Positions 44,145-54,146 of a stretch of DNA of 64,000 nt are shown piece by piece. The stretch is taken from positions 107,391-171,390 of the forward strand of contig CAJOKT010000001.1 of assembly GCA_905235115.1 (NCBI GenBank). Reading direction: 5' to 3'. Each line of letters begins with the position of its first letter. The first letter of the stretch is position 1. The notes under the pieces are model-generated. The model worked only from the letters and a program-made list of their open reading frames with translations. It had not been told where the DNA came from and searched no databases. Both the position numbers and the translations under genes were made by a program. This DNA is from an uncultured Peptostreptococcaceae bacterium. GTDB lineage: Bacteria > Bacillota > Clostridia > Peptostreptococcales > Anaerovoracaceae.

Positions 44145-45906
44145 GTCTGACCTCAATTCCCAGTTCCTCAAGCTGCGCGTCGTCCACTACGGAAGGCGCT
44201 CCGGATACCAGGCACTGTGCGTTCTGGTTCTTGGGGAAAGCGATGACTTCTCTGATGGAGGGTTCACCCAGAAGAAGCATCACGAATCTGTCAAGTCCGT
44301 AGGCCAGTCCTGCGTGAGGCGGCGCACCGTACTTGAAGGCTTCGATGAGGAAGCCGAATTTCTCGTCGCACTCTTCGTCCGTGAGCCCGAGGGCCTCGAA
44401 CATCATCTTCTGAAGCTTCCTGTCGTGGATACGTACGGATCCTCCTCCCAGCTCCACTCCGTTCAGGACGATGTCGTAAGCATCGGCCTTGAGTTTAAGG
44501 GGATCAGTCTTGAGAAGGTCAAGCTGGTCCAGTTTGGGGCATGTGAAGGGATGATGCATGGCCTTGAGTCTGCCTGTCTCCTCGTCTTCCTCAAACATGG
44601 GGAAGTCCACTACCCAGAGAAGCTTGTATTCCTTGTCGTTCAGAAGTCCCATGCGGCCCGCGCACTCTCTTCTCAGGAAGCCCAGGGTGTCGTAGGTGAC
44701 CTTCGCCTTGTCGGACACGATGAGGATCAGGTCGCCCTCCTTCGCGTCGAAGACCTTGGCGATCTCCGCCAGTTCTTCCGGTGCAAAAAACTTGTTTGCG
44801 GAAGATGTGATTCCATCGGCGTTAAGTCTGATCCAGACGAGACCTTTTGCGCCGTAGTGCTTAGACATTTCGGTGAGCTTGTCGATATCCTTCCTGGAGA
44901 AGAATTCAGATCCTCCGTCAACGCAGATCCCTCTCACATCTCCGCCGGAAGCGAGGCAGTCGGTGAATACCTTGAAGCTGCAGTTCTCCACCACGTCGTT
45001 TAATTTTTTGAGCTCGAATCCGAACCTGAGGTCCGGCTTGTCGGAGCCGAATCTCTCCATGGCTTCGTCCCAGGGCATCCTCTGAAGCGGGATCTGGATG
45101 TCAACGCCAAGGCATTCCTTGAAGACTCTCTTGAGATAGCCTTCCTGGACCTCGATGACCGTATCCTGGTCTGCGAAGGACATCTCCAGGTCGATCTGCG
45201 TGAACTCAGGCTGGCGGTCAGCTCTCAGGTCCTCGTCCCTGAAGCACTTCACCACCTGCATGTACCTGTCGGTCCCGCCCACCATAAGAAGCTGCTTGAA
45301 GAGCTGCGGACTCTGAGGAAGAGCGTAGAACTCTCCGGGGAAAGTCCTGGAGGGCACGATATAGTCCCTGGCTCCCTCGGGAGTGGACTTGATAAGATAA
45401 GGAGTCTCCACCTCGGTGAAGCCGTTCTCATCGAAATAGTCTCTCGTGACCTTCACCAGCTTATGTCTGAAGGAAAGATTTCTCTGCATGTGGGGCTTCC
45501 TCAGGTCCAGATATCTGTACTTCATCCTGAGGCTGTCAGCAGCGTCATCGTCATCCTTGATATAGATGGGCGGAGTATCTGACTCGCTGTAAACGATCAT
45601 GTCAGTGGCTTCCACTTCGATGTCGCCGGTGGCGATCTGGTCGTTCTTGGCGCTTCTCTCGCGTACAACTCCCTTGACTCCGATGACGTATTCGGACCTG
45701 ACGGAATCAGCCAGATCGAAAACCTCCTTGGGTACGTTCTCGTCAAAGGTGACCTGGACGATGCCTGTCTTGTCCCTCAGGTCCACGAAAATCAGGGACC
45801 CGAGATTCCTTCTCTTTGCCACCCAGCCGTTGAGGACAACTTCCTGTCCCACATTGTTGATATTTAACTCTCCGCACATGGATGTGCGCTTATAGATAAT
45901 GCTCAT
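44137..45906 (-). CDS. aspS: Aspartyl-tRNA synthetase
   Basis: This 589-residue bacterial-type class II enzyme has an N-terminal OB fold for the anticodon (VVLNGWVAKRRNLGSLIFVDLRD), motif 2 (FRDEDLRADRQPEFTQID), QSPQLFKQLLM, the GAD insertion typical of bacterial enzymes and motif 3 (GLAYGLDRFVMLLLGEPSIREVIAFP). It lies 15 bp after hisS, an order common in Bacillota. Confidence 0.98.
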   Translation of the reverse strand: MSIIYKRTSMCGELNINNVGQEVVLNGWVAKRRNLGSLIFVDLRDKTGIVQVTFDENVPKEVFDLADSVRSEYVIGVKGVVRERSAKNDQIATGDIEVEATDMIVYSESDTPPIYIKDDDDAADSLRMKYRYLDLRKPHMQRNLSFRHKLVKVTRDYFDENGFTEVETPYLIKSTPEGARDYIVPSRTFPGEFYALPQSPQLFKQLLMVGGTDRYMQVVKCFRDEDLRADRQPEFTQIDLEMSFADQDTVIEVQEGYLKRVFKECLGVDIQIPLQRMPWDEAMERFGSDKPDLRFGFELKKLNDVVENCSFKVFTDCLASGGDVRGICVDGGSEFFSRKDIDKLTEMSKHYGAKGLVWIRLNADGITSSANKFFAPEELAEIAKVFDAKEGDLILIVSDKAKVTYDTLGFLRRECAGRMGLLNDKEYKLLWVVDFPMFEEDEETGRLKAMHHPFTCPKLDQLDLLKTDPLKLKADAYDIVLNGVELGGGSVRIHDRKLQKMMFEALGLTDEECDEKFGFLIEAFKYGAPPHAGLAYGLDRFVMLLLGEPSIREVIAFPKNQNAQCLVSGAPSVVDDAQLEELGIEVRHE

Positions 45907-45921
45907 TAATTAGAATCTCCT

Positions 45922-47175
45922 CTATTCAGTGATTGCTTCATAAAGATCTTCAAACATCACTTCGACCTGGTCGCCGGTCTCCATGTTCTTGAGGGTCGCA
46001 GCGCCCTTCTCGATCTCGTTGTCGCCAAGTACGATGGTGTATCTGGCGTTGATCCTGTCGGCGTATTTGAACTGGCCCTTGAAGTTTCTCTGAAGGTCAT
46101 CCATCTGGACCTTGGCACCCTGCTCTCTCAGGTCTCTCATGATCTTCTGCCCAGCCAGTCTGGCGTTCCTTCCCATGGTGGCGATGAGCGCATCGCAGGG
46201 GGCGGGTTCGGGAATGACCACTCCGTTGGCTTCCATGAGCATCAGGAGTCTCTCCTTGCCAAGACCGAAGCCTACGCCGGGGATCGGAAGTCCGCCGACT
46301 TCCTCGGCCAGGTTGTCATACCTTCCGCCGCCACAGACGGTTCCCTGAGCTCCGATGGAGTTGGATACGAACTCGAAGGCGGTCTTGGTATAGTAGTCAA
46401 GTCCTCTTACGATCCTGGGGTTCACAACGTACGGGATCTCCATGGCGTCCAGGTTTTCCTTGAGTTCCTCGAAGGCGTCTCTGCACTCGTCGCAGAGATT
46501 ATCCAGCATCATGGGCGCATCCACTACCAGAGCCTGGTCGATGGGTGACTTGCAGTCCAGGATCCTCATGGGATTCTTCTCATATCTGGACTGGCAGGTC
46601 TCGCAGAGCTGATCATATACCGGAAGCAGAAAGTCTCTCAGCTTCTGGCGGTATGCTCCCCTGCACTTGGGGCAGCCTACGGAGTTGATCTCGAGAGTGA
46701 GGTCTGTGACGCCCATGCTCTTTAAGAAATCGTAACCGATGGCGATGATCTCAGCGTCAGCCACCATGTTGGGGGTCCCGAAGGTCTCCACTCCGAACTG
46801 GTGGAACTCTCTGAGACGGCCGCTCTGGGGTTTTTCGTATCTGAAACAGGGAATGTCATAGTAGACCTTGGTGGGCTGTACCTCGGCGTAAGTTTTTTGC
46901 TCGATGAAGGCCCTGACTGCGGGGGATGTTCCCTCGGGTTTGAGAGTCACGGAACGTCCGCCGTGATCGTTGAAGGTGTACATTTCCTTCTGTACGACGT
47001 CGGTGGTATCTCCTATTCCTCTCTGGAAAAGTTCGGTATGTTCAAACATGGGAGTACGGATCTCCTTGAATCCGTATCTCTCACAGATATTCCTCCATTT
47101 TTCCTCTATGTAATGCCATTTGTACACCTGCTGGGGCATGATATCTTTTGTTCCTTTTGGTGCATTAGTAAGCAT
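45922..47175 (-). CDS. hisS: Histidyl-tRNA synthetase
   Basis: This 417-residue class II enzyme has motif 2 (CFRYEKPQSGRLREFHQFGVE), the histidine-binding RGLDYYTKTAFEF, motif 3 (GVGFGLGKERLLM) and a C-terminal anticodon-binding domain. A cysteine-bearing insertion (CPKCRGAY...CETC...CDEC, about 167-230) could bind zinc. The start is preceded by a good site (GGAGGTAACC), 5 bp after hemZ. Confidence 0.97.
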   Translation of the reverse strand: MLTNAPKGTKDIMPQQVYKWHYIEEKWRNICERYGFKEIRTPMFEHTELFQRGIGDTTDVVQKEMYTFNDHGGRSVTLKPEGTSPAVRAFIEQKTYAEVQPTKVYYDIPCFRYEKPQSGRLREFHQFGVETFGTPNMVADAEIIAIGYDFLKSMGVTDLTLEINSVGCPKCRGAYRQKLRDFLLPVYDQLCETCQSRYEKNPMRILDCKSPIDQALVVDAPMMLDNLCDECRDAFEELKENLDAMEIPYVVNPRIVRGLDYYTKTAFEFVSNSIGAQGTVCGGGRYDNLAEEVGGLPIPGVGFGLGKERLLMLMEANGVVIPEPAPCDALIATMGRNARLAGQKIMRDLREQGAKVQMDDLQRNFKGQFKYADRINARYTIVLGDNEIEKGAATLKNMETGDQVEVMFEDLYEAITE

Positions 47176-47180
47176 TTTGG

Positions 47181-48404
47181 TTACCTCCTTTTTAAGTCCT
47201 CTGACTGTTTATATATTTCAGGAACCATTTCAAAGATCCCTGTTTCCTTACGCTGAAGCATCTCGTCCAGACGATCGATGTAAACTTCGTAATTTGACAC
47301 GTTGGGCACCCTCTCGAGCCGGTTTTCCTTCGGGAAGTACACCTTGGACATTCCTCCCGCGCCCAGCGCCACTATGGACTGCTGTTCGTCCATTATCCTT
47401 ATGTTGTAGATCCCGGCGCTGCCCTCCCTGCACCATCCGGTGTTTTCCAGGGCTCCGGCCATCCGCTTGAGCCTGTAGAGATAATAAGGTCTGTACCCCG
47501 CCCTGCGCAAAACATCCGAGCTCCTCTCTATCATCTCCTTAGCCGCATCTGAATGGCTCAGGTGATACTGACTGTCCTGCTGGATAAGGCGGGATGCCCT
47601 CTTTAGAGCGAGCGTGTGGACGGTTATGTCTGTGGGACCAAGCGCAAGCACTTTTGCGAGGGAATCATCGAAGTCCTCCGGGGTCTCATCCGGCAGACCG
47701 GCGATGAGGTCGCAGTTGATGTTTCCGATCCCGGACTCCCTCGCAGCATCGAAAGCCCTGTAGATATCTTCCACGGTATGCCGTCTGCCTATGATATCCA
47801 GTGTCTTCTGTTTCATGGTCTGCGGATTGATGGATATCCTCGTGACTCCGGCTTCCTTAGCCGCCATGAGCTTATCCCGGTCGATGGTATCGGGCCTTCC
47901 TGCTTCCATGGTGAATTCTCTGAGTCCTGAAACGTCCATCTCAGACCTGATGCAGTCAAAAAGCTCACTGAGCTCCCCGGGGTCGAGCGTGGTGGGTGTG
48001 CCGCCGCCGATGTAAAGAGTCTCGATCCCCAGGCCGGTATCCTTCATCCTGCTTCCCACATAGGCGATCTCCTTGTGAAGAGCCTCCAGATATCTTTTGA
48101 TCTCAGGATCCGGCTTCTGATTGGATGTGAAGCTGCAGTAGAGGCATCTTGTGGGGCAGAACGGTATCCCTATGTATATTCCTGCCTGGGTGTACCGGTC
48201 TCCCTGGAGCACCTCCTGCTGGTATTCGTATATTTCTATGAGAAGGTCCGCCTTGTCCTCCGAAAGTCCGTCCTCCTCCATGAGGATCCTTTTCACCTCG
48301 TCTTTAGGATGCGGCTGCCTTCCGTTATACGGGTTTCCCCTGAAAAGTTCTCTTGTGAGTTTCACCGGTTTCACACCGGTAAGTATCCCCCATGAGCCCT
48401 TCAT
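47181..48404 (-). CDS. hemZ: HemZ-type coproporphyrinogen III dehydrogenase-like radical SAM protein, N-terminally short
   Basis: This 407-residue radical SAM protein has the cluster motif CPTRCLYCSF, LYIGGGTPTTLDP, EFTMEAGRPDTID, RISINPQTM and NCDLIAGLPDETPEDF. It starts at WGILTGVKPVKL, which in HemZ homologues lies after an N-terminal domain of roughly 100 residues, so that domain is absent. The ATG overlaps the MBL gene stop by 4 bases, so the short form looks real rather than a mis-called start. HemZ is often co-located with hisS-aspS and relA. Its substrate here is unproven; no other haem genes are in the window. Confidence 0.87.
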   Translation of the reverse strand: MKGSWGILTGVKPVKLTRELFRGNPYNGRQPHPKDEVKRILMEEDGLSEDKADLLIEIYEYQQEVLQGDRYTQAGIYIGIPFCPTRCLYCSFTSNQKPDPEIKRYLEALHKEIAYVGSRMKDTGLGIETLYIGGGTPTTLDPGELSELFDCIRSEMDVSGLREFTMEAGRPDTIDRDKLMAAKEAGVTRISINPQTMKQKTLDIIGRRHTVEDIYRAFDAARESGIGNINCDLIAGLPDETPEDFDDSLAKVLALGPTDITVHTLALKRASRLIQQDSQYHLSHSDAAKEMIERSSDVLRRAGYRPYYLYRLKRMAGALENTGWCREGSAGIYNIRIMDEQQSIVALGAGGMSKVYFPKENRLERVPNVSNYEVYIDRLDEMLQRKETGIFEMVPEIYKQSEDLKRR

Positions 48405-49024
48405 ATGACAAAAGGGTTGTACTTCTTTTCCTCCCCAATGGTGGTTGGCTCCATATGTCCCGGAAGCACCACAGTGTCGTCAGGAAGTGTGAAAAGCTTC
48501 TCAACTATGGATCTTTTGAGCTGCGGGAAGCTTCCTCCCCAGAAGTCCGTCCTTCCCACGGAGAACCTGAACAATGTATCCCCTGCGAAAAGATGACCGT
48601 CCACCAGTATGCTCTGTCCTCCCGGCGTATGTCCCGGGGTGAAGATGAAGAGGAGTTCCATGTTCCCTATCTTCATGGTGTCCATGTCGTCCACCAGGAT
48701 ATCCGGGGTCACAGTGACAGCTCTTCCGAACATGGCCGTGGAATCATTTTTTGCCGGATCCTCAAGAAGCTCTTCTTCGTTTCTGTTTGCGACGACCTTT
48801 ATATCAGGAAATTCCTTTCTGAAGCGGGCGACGCCGCCGATATGGTCCCCGTGGCCGTGGGTGAGCAAAATATATCCGGGTCTGAGTCCCAGCTCATTTA
48901 TCTTGTCCGTGATCTCCTGTCTATAAGCTCCGGGGTCCAGAATGAAACAATCCTTTGTCTCCTCGTCATACACCAGATAGGTGTTCACTTCTATGGGTCC
49001 TGTGATGTAATGAAGTATCTTCAT
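48401..49024 (-). CDS. Metallo-beta-lactamase fold hydrolase (glyoxalase II-like, YqgX type)
   Basis: This protein of about 207 residues has the binuclear metal motif LTHGHGDHIGG, an early aspartate (FILDPG), TPGHTPGG and a late histidine (VVLPGHMEPT). Relatives hydrolyse small thioesters such as S-lactoylglutathione or bacillithiol equivalents; the substrate is not determinable. I use the ATG at 49024, which follows the dtd stop; the longer reading would lie inside dtd. It is a routine member of the relA-dtd-hemZ-hisS cluster. Confidence 0.9.
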   Translation of the reverse strand: MKILHYITGPIEVNTYLVYDEETKDCFILDPGAYRQEITDKINELGLRPGYILLTHGHGDHIGGVARFRKEFPDIKVVANRNEEELLEDPAKNDSTAMFGRAVTVTPDILVDDMDTMKIGNMELLFIFTPGHTPGGQSILVDGHLFAGDTLFRFSVGRTDFWGGSFPQLKRSIVEKLFTLPDDTVVLPGHMEPTTIGEEKKYNPFVI

Positions 49025-49028
49025 ATGT

Positions 49029-49478
49029 CTAAAATAACTTTCTGCTGTCCAAAAGTATGGTGACAGGCCCATCATTTACGATCGCGACCGACATATCCGC
49101 CTGGAAAACGCCTTCCTCCACATGGATACCCTTCGCTCTCAATCCGTCGTTGAATCTCCTGTAAAGCTCATTCGCGGTCCCGGGCCTCTCTGCTCTGATC
49201 CAGCTGGGCCTCTTGCCCCGTCTCACGTCTCCAAGAAGTGTGAACTGTGAGATGGACAGCACCGCTCCTCCAGTGTCCAGAACGGAAAGGTTCATGATGC
49301 CGTCTTCATCATCGAAAACTCTCAGTCCCGATACCTTATCTATCATGTATTCCAGGTCCTTTTCGCCGTCTCCGCTCTCCACGCCGAGGAGCACCGCGAG
49401 CCCCTCTCCGATGGAACCTTTCACATCGCCTCCAACGGTGACTGAGGACGCTGTTACTCTCTGAACTACCGCTCTCAT
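49029..49478 (-). CDS. dtd: D-aminoacyl-tRNA deacylase
   Basis: This 149-residue enzyme recycles D-aminoacyl-tRNA (and glycyl-tRNA-Ala). It has the characteristic MRAVVQRV start, the SQFTLLGD motif and the late GxP-type active-site loop (VNDGPVTILLDS). It begins 1 bp after relA, the usual Bacillota pairing. Confidence 0.97.
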   Translation of the reverse strand: MRAVVQRVTASSVTVGGDVKGSIGEGLAVLLGVESGDGEKDLEYMIDKVSGLRVFDDEDGIMNLSVLDTGGAVLSISQFTLLGDVRRGKRPSWIRAERPGTANELYRRFNDGLRAKGIHVEEGVFQADMSVAIVNDGPVTILLDSRKLF

Positions 49479-49479
49479 G

Positions 49480-51705
49480 TCAGCTCCTTGCCCTGTATAC
49501 TTTCTCTACGCCTTCCACGTTTCTTAAGGCCCTCAGGATCCTGTCCATCTCCTGGATGGACGAAATGGAAATAGTTATATTCATGCTCATGGAGCCGTCC
49601 GGACCGGTCCTTGCGTTGACTCCCGTAAGGTCCACGTCCAGATTCTCGCAGGTCTTGGAGATATCCGAAAGGAAACCTCTCCTGTCACTGCCTGTAATGG
49701 TCACAGACACGTCATAAGACTTTCCTTCCTTCACGTCCTCCCACTGGACATTTATAAGTCTGGGCTTCTCGTCTTCCGGAAGATTGACTATGTTGGTGCA
49801 GTCCTTCCTGTGGACCGAAATGCCCCTTCCCTTGGTTATGTATCCTACGATCTCGTCACCGGGGACCGGGCTGCAGCACTTAGCCAGCTTGATCATCAGG
49901 TTGTCCGCGCCTTCCACGATGACTCCTGCGCCGCCGGATCTTTTGCGTTCGATCCTGCTTCTCCTGGCCTCCTGTGCCTTGAGATCCTCCATGATCTCTT
50001 CGTTAGTTTTGGGAAGCTCCTGCTTGGTCTCCTCCTCGTAGTAGCCGATAAGGAGGCTGCAGAACTTGCTGACCAGCGCTCCTCCGTTGGAAAGCTGCGA
50101 CCAGCCTTCCTCGGGTGTGGAGAACTTGGATTCTTTCATGGCCCGCCTGATGTAGGCATCCTTATATACCAGATTGTAGTCCTGCACTCTCTTCCTGAGA
50201 TACTTCTCGACGAGATCCCGGCCCTTCTCTATGTTGGCATCCTTGTTGACCTTCTTGAGGAAGGAACGAATCTTGTTCCGGGCGTTGGATGTCTTGACTA
50301 TCTTGAGCCAGTCGATGGAAGGCCCTGATGAATTCTGGGACGTGATGATCTCCACTATGTCTCCGTTGTTCAAAACATAGTCGATGGGCACCATCTTGCC
50401 GCTGACCTTTGCTCCCACGCACTTGTATCCCACATCTGAGTGGATCTTGAAGGCGAAGTCCAGAGGAGTCGATCCTGCGGGAAGCTCCAGCACCTTGCCC
50501 TGAGGAGTGAAAACAAACACCTGCGATGCGAAAAGATCCATCTTCACGTTTTCGAGGAAGTCCTGAGAGTCCTCGGAGTCCTTTTCAAGCTCAAGGGACT
50601 GCCTGAGCCAGGCCAGCTTTATCTCATCCTGGTTGATCTCAGCGGATGTCTTCCCCTCCTTATACTTCCAGTGAGCAGCGATTCCGTACTCAGCCACCTG
50701 ATGCATCTCCTGAGTCCTGATCTGGATCTCAAATGGTTCACCGTTCTCGCCGATCACCGTGGTATGTATGGACTGATACATGTTAGGCTTTGGCATGGCG
50801 ATATAGTCCTTGAACCTGCCCGGGATAGGCGTCCACATGGTGTGGACTATGCCCAGCACCGCATAGCAGTCTCTGACGGAATCCACGATGATCCTGATTG
50901 CGATCAGGTCGAATATCTCGTCCAGATCTTTGTGCTGGTACTTCATCTTCTTATAGATGGAATAGTAGTGCTTGGCCCTGCCGTAGATGTCATACTTGAA
51001 GCCCATGTCGTCCAGGGATTCCCGGATCTCGGCGATCACGTTGTTGATCACCGTTTCTCTCTCGGTCTTCATCTGGCTGATGCGGACCACCAGGTCCTCG
51101 TATTCTTCGGGATGCAGGAACTTAAGGGACAGATCCTCCAGCTCGAATTTGATGGAGAATATGCCCAGCCTTGCCGCAAGAGGAGCATAGATCTCCAGTG
51201 TCTCTGTGGCCTTCTCCTTGATTTTTTCAGGTGATTTGTACTGAAGGGTCCTCATGTTATGGAGCCTGTCCGCCAGTTTTATCACCAGAACTCTTATGTC
51301 CTTGGACATGGCCAGGAACATCTTTCTGAAGTTCTCCGCCTGGATGTTTTCCCTGGAGGCGAACTTGATGTTTCCCAGCTTGGTGACGCCGTCTACCAGG
51401 GCGCAGATCTCCTCGCCGAAATCGGCTATGAGCTGCTCCTCGGTGTACTCGGTGTCCTCCACCACGTCATGCAAAAGACCACCGATGATCGTATCTTCGT
51501 CCATGCCCAGCTGCGCCAGGATGTATGCCACGTTCACCGGATGGGTGATATACGGGTCTCCCGACTGCCTGAACTGCCCGTCGTGGAGCCTGTCCGCAAC
51601 GACGAATGCCTTCTCAATGTTTTCGGTGTTGTAGTTGGGATTTATTTTTAAGAGTTCCTCAAGGAACATTTCTTTTGTAAGCTTTATTCCTTCTGTCTTC
51701 TGCAC
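49480..51705 (-). CDS. relA: Bifunctional (p)ppGpp synthetase/hydrolase Rel
   Basis: This 741-residue long RSH enzyme makes and degrades the alarmone (p)ppGpp. The HD hydrolase domain is intact (YITHPVNVAYILAQLG; GLLHDVVEDTEYT; KLADRLHNMRTL). The synthetase domain has GRAKHYYSIYKKM, RFKDYIAMPKPNMYQSIHTTV and FEIQIRT. TGS (VFVFTPQGKVLELPAG...), zinc-finger-like CCSPVPGDE and C-terminal ACT domains follow. The first codon is GTG at 51705; an ATG at 51669 is an alternative with a poorer site. It follows secDF by 11 bp. Confidence 0.96.
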   Translation of the reverse strand: MQKTEGIKLTKEMFLEELLKINPNYNTENIEKAFVVADRLHDGQFRQSGDPYITHPVNVAYILAQLGMDEDTIIGGLLHDVVEDTEYTEEQLIADFGEEICALVDGVTKLGNIKFASRENIQAENFRKMFLAMSKDIRVLVIKLADRLHNMRTLQYKSPEKIKEKATETLEIYAPLAARLGIFSIKFELEDLSLKFLHPEEYEDLVVRISQMKTERETVINNVIAEIRESLDDMGFKYDIYGRAKHYYSIYKKMKYQHKDLDEIFDLIAIRIIVDSVRDCYAVLGIVHTMWTPIPGRFKDYIAMPKPNMYQSIHTTVIGENGEPFEIQIRTQEMHQVAEYGIAAHWKYKEGKTSAEINQDEIKLAWLRQSLELEKDSEDSQDFLENVKMDLFASQVFVFTPQGKVLELPAGSTPLDFAFKIHSDVGYKCVGAKVSGKMVPIDYVLNNGDIVEIITSQNSSGPSIDWLKIVKTSNARNKIRSFLKKVNKDANIEKGRDLVEKYLRKRVQDYNLVYKDAYIRRAMKESKFSTPEEGWSQLSNGGALVSKFCSLLIGYYEEETKQELPKTNEEIMEDLKAQEARRSRIERKRSGGAGVIVEGADNLMIKLAKCCSPVPGDEIVGYITKGRGISVHRKDCTNIVNLPEDEKPRLINVQWEDVKEGKSYDVSVTITGSDRRGFLSDISKTCENLDVDLTGVNARTGPDGSMSMNITISISSIQEMDRILRALRNVEGVEKVYRARS

Positions 51706-51716
51706 CGTTTGGCCTG

Positions 51717-54074
51717 TTATTTATTCTTCTGCTTTGATTTGGATTTGGATTTAGCCTTTGACTTGTTCTTGGGTTTGCTCTGGCCGCCTTCCTTTGAGGG
51801 CGCGGTTGATTCCTTGACCTTTGCGGCCTCTCTGGCTTTCTCTTTTCTTCTCTCAGCCCTCTCTCTCTCTTCCTGTTTGAGCATGTACTTGGACATTTCG
51901 TCCTTTCTGTTCAGGTCATAGTACATGGGAGCGCAGATAAAGATAGATGAGTAGCATCCGACTATGACGCCTACCATGAGAGGAATTATGAACTCGCTTA
52001 TGGAACCTCCCACCATGATGAGAAGCGGGATCATTACAACAAGAGTCGTAAGGGACGTCATGATGGTCCTGTTCAGTGTCTGGTTCAGGGAGAGATCGAT
52101 ATTGGTCTCGTTATTGTTCTTTGGATATAATTTTTTGTTATATCTGATCCTGTCGAATATGACGATGGTATCGTTTATGGAATATCCGACCAGAGTCAGT
52201 ATCGCCGCAATGAAGGGATTGTTCACGGTGTATCTGAAGATGGCATAGAATGCCAGCACCATGAGAACATCGTGGGCAACACCTACAATGGCGCTCAACC
52301 CATACTTCCAGGACTTGAATCTCAGGATGATGTAGATCAGCATTCCCACAGCTGCGATAATAATAGCTTTGAAGGCGTTGACCTTCAGCTCGTCACCTAC
52401 AGAGGGTCCGAACTGCTCGGAAGCCACCAGGGCACTGTCATCAAGACCGTATTTATCCTGAAGGGCCGCGAACACTTCTGTTCTCTCGGTATTCTCCAGA
52501 GCCTTGATGGTCTTTATCTGTATCTGGGTGTTGCCCTCGCCTGTGTAAATTATGGAAGGGTCCAGATCGAAGGACTTGATCGTGTCTTCGACCTCAGAGA
52601 TATCCACCTGCCTGCCCAAATCCACCTGGATGGTCGTGCCGCCTGTGAAATCGATGCCGTAGTTCATTCCGAAGATCATGGAGAATACCAGGCCCAGGAT
52701 GATGATACAGCAGGATGCGATGTAGAAGATCTTCCTGTTCTTTATGAAACTGAATTTTTTGCTTATGAACTGCTTGGGTGTTCCGTCTTCGTTGACCCCG
52801 AAGTACTTGTTCCGGCTGAATCTTTCAGTTCCCGCAATAAGGCTCAGGAACAGCTGAGAGATTATAACAGCCGTGAAGATACTGAACACGATACCGATCA
52901 TAAGGGTAAGGGCGAATCCCTTGACCGTAGTCGTTCCAACCTCGTAAAGGACCACTGCAGCAATGAGGGTGGTGATCTGAGCGTCCAGAACTGTCACGAG
53001 AGCATTCTTGAATCCACTGTCCACAGCGACCCTTATGGACTTGCCTTCGCAGATCTCTTCCTTGATCCTGGAGAAGATGATGACATTGGCGTCCACCGCC
53101 ATACCTATTGAAAGGATCAGAGCCGCGATACCCGGAAGCGTAAGGACCACATTGAATGCCACCATTGCCCATATGAACATGATGACGTAGAGCACCAGTG
53201 CGATATCCGCGATAAGTCCCAGAATGCCGTACATCAGGAGCATCAGAGCGAATACGATGATAAGACCGATGCCGCCTGCGATGATGGACTTGTCCAGAGC
53301 ATTGGCTCCGATAGTGGCGGACTGAACGGATGACTGGATCTCCACCAGATCCACAGGTAGAGCGCCGCCTCTGATGAGGGCCGCAAGGGTCGTGGCGCTT
53401 TCTCTGGAAAATCTGCCGGTGATCTCACATCTGCCTCCGGAGATGACCGACCGTACCTGGGGATGTGTCAGCACCGTTCCGTCAAGGACTATGGCGATCT
53501 CATCGGAGTTCATGCCCTCAACAGCGACCTCGGGCTCGTTGTTGTATGCCTTCCTCGAGGCGTCCTCAAAGAGTGAAGCACCTTCGGAAGTGAACTGAAG
53601 AAGGATCTTGTAATATGATCCGTCAGTGTCCACCTGAGCATCTTGGACATATGATCCATCCAGGACCACAGTTCCGTCTGAAAGCATGAAAAACAATTGA
53701 GCTGTTGTTCCTATGGCCTCTATGGCCTCATCCGCATCTGTAACTCCGGGCATCTCTACTCTCAGTCTGTTTGTGCCCTCGATGGTGACTGATGATTCGG
53801 CGACTCCCAGCTCATTTACACGGTTGTCGATGACCGCACGGGTCTGTTCCATCAGCTCTTTAAGTTCCTCTGAAGAAAGATCCAGGTCGTCGGTCTGAGC
53901 TTCCATTACTACATACACACCGCCGTTTATGTCGAGCCCGTACTTGAGCGCGCCCTTGCCGTCGATGTAATTGCCTTCGTCATCTTTGGTGATCCCATGG
54001 AACGTGGCAAAAAGCCCGAACGCGATAACTATGATGACGAGAACCGACAATACAGCTTTCATTTTCTGACTCAT
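51717..54074 (-). CDS. secDF: Fused protein translocase subunits SecD-SecF
   Basis: This 785-residue fusion of the proton-driven Sec accessory factor has twelve expected transmembrane segments. SecD part: N-terminal helix, the large periplasmic-type domain with LKYGLDINGGVYVVMEA, then LPGIAALILSIGMAVDANVIIFSRIKEE. SecF part (from about 425): MNYGIDFTGGTTIQVDLG and YSINDTIVIFDRIRYNKK. The tail is highly basic and lysine-rich (KPKNKSKAKSKSKSKQKNK), unusual in length. It is the first gene of the run reaching to lysO. Confidence 0.96.
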   Translation of the reverse strand: MSQKMKAVLSVLVIIVIAFGLFATFHGITKDDEGNYIDGKGALKYGLDINGGVYVVMEAQTDDLDLSSEELKELMEQTRAVIDNRVNELGVAESSVTIEGTNRLRVEMPGVTDADEAIEAIGTTAQLFFMLSDGTVVLDGSYVQDAQVDTDGSYYKILLQFTSEGASLFEDASRKAYNNEPEVAVEGMNSDEIAIVLDGTVLTHPQVRSVISGGRCEITGRFSRESATTLAALIRGGALPVDLVEIQSSVQSATIGANALDKSIIAGGIGLIIVFALMLLMYGILGLIADIALVLYVIMFIWAMVAFNVVLTLPGIAALILSIGMAVDANVIIFSRIKEEICEGKSIRVAVDSGFKNALVTVLDAQITTLIAAVVLYEVGTTTVKGFALTLMIGIVFSIFTAVIISQLFLSLIAGTERFSRNKYFGVNEDGTPKQFISKKFSFIKNRKIFYIASCCIIILGLVFSMIFGMNYGIDFTGGTTIQVDLGRQVDISEVEDTIKSFDLDPSIIYTGEGNTQIQIKTIKALENTERTEVFAALQDKYGLDDSALVASEQFGPSVGDELKVNAFKAIIIAAVGMLIYIILRFKSWKYGLSAIVGVAHDVLMVLAFYAIFRYTVNNPFIAAILTLVGYSINDTIVIFDRIRYNKKLYPKNNNETNIDLSLNQTLNRTIMTSLTTLVVMIPLLIMVGGSISEFIIPLMVGVIVGCYSSIFICAPMYYDLNRKDEMSKYMLKQEERERAERRKEKAREAAKVKESTAPSKEGGQSKPKNKSKAKSKSKSKQKNK

Positions 54075-54146
54075 TTACAATAACCTCACAATTCGTTAAT
54101 TAATATTTTGTTCCGCAAAAATGCATATAGATAGGCATTATTACAG

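Noticed and set aside
43900..45003. Long plus-strand frame of 367 codons opposite aspS
   Set aside because: It is the mirror of a highly conserved synthetase gene, has no ribosome-binding site, and its translation resembles no family.
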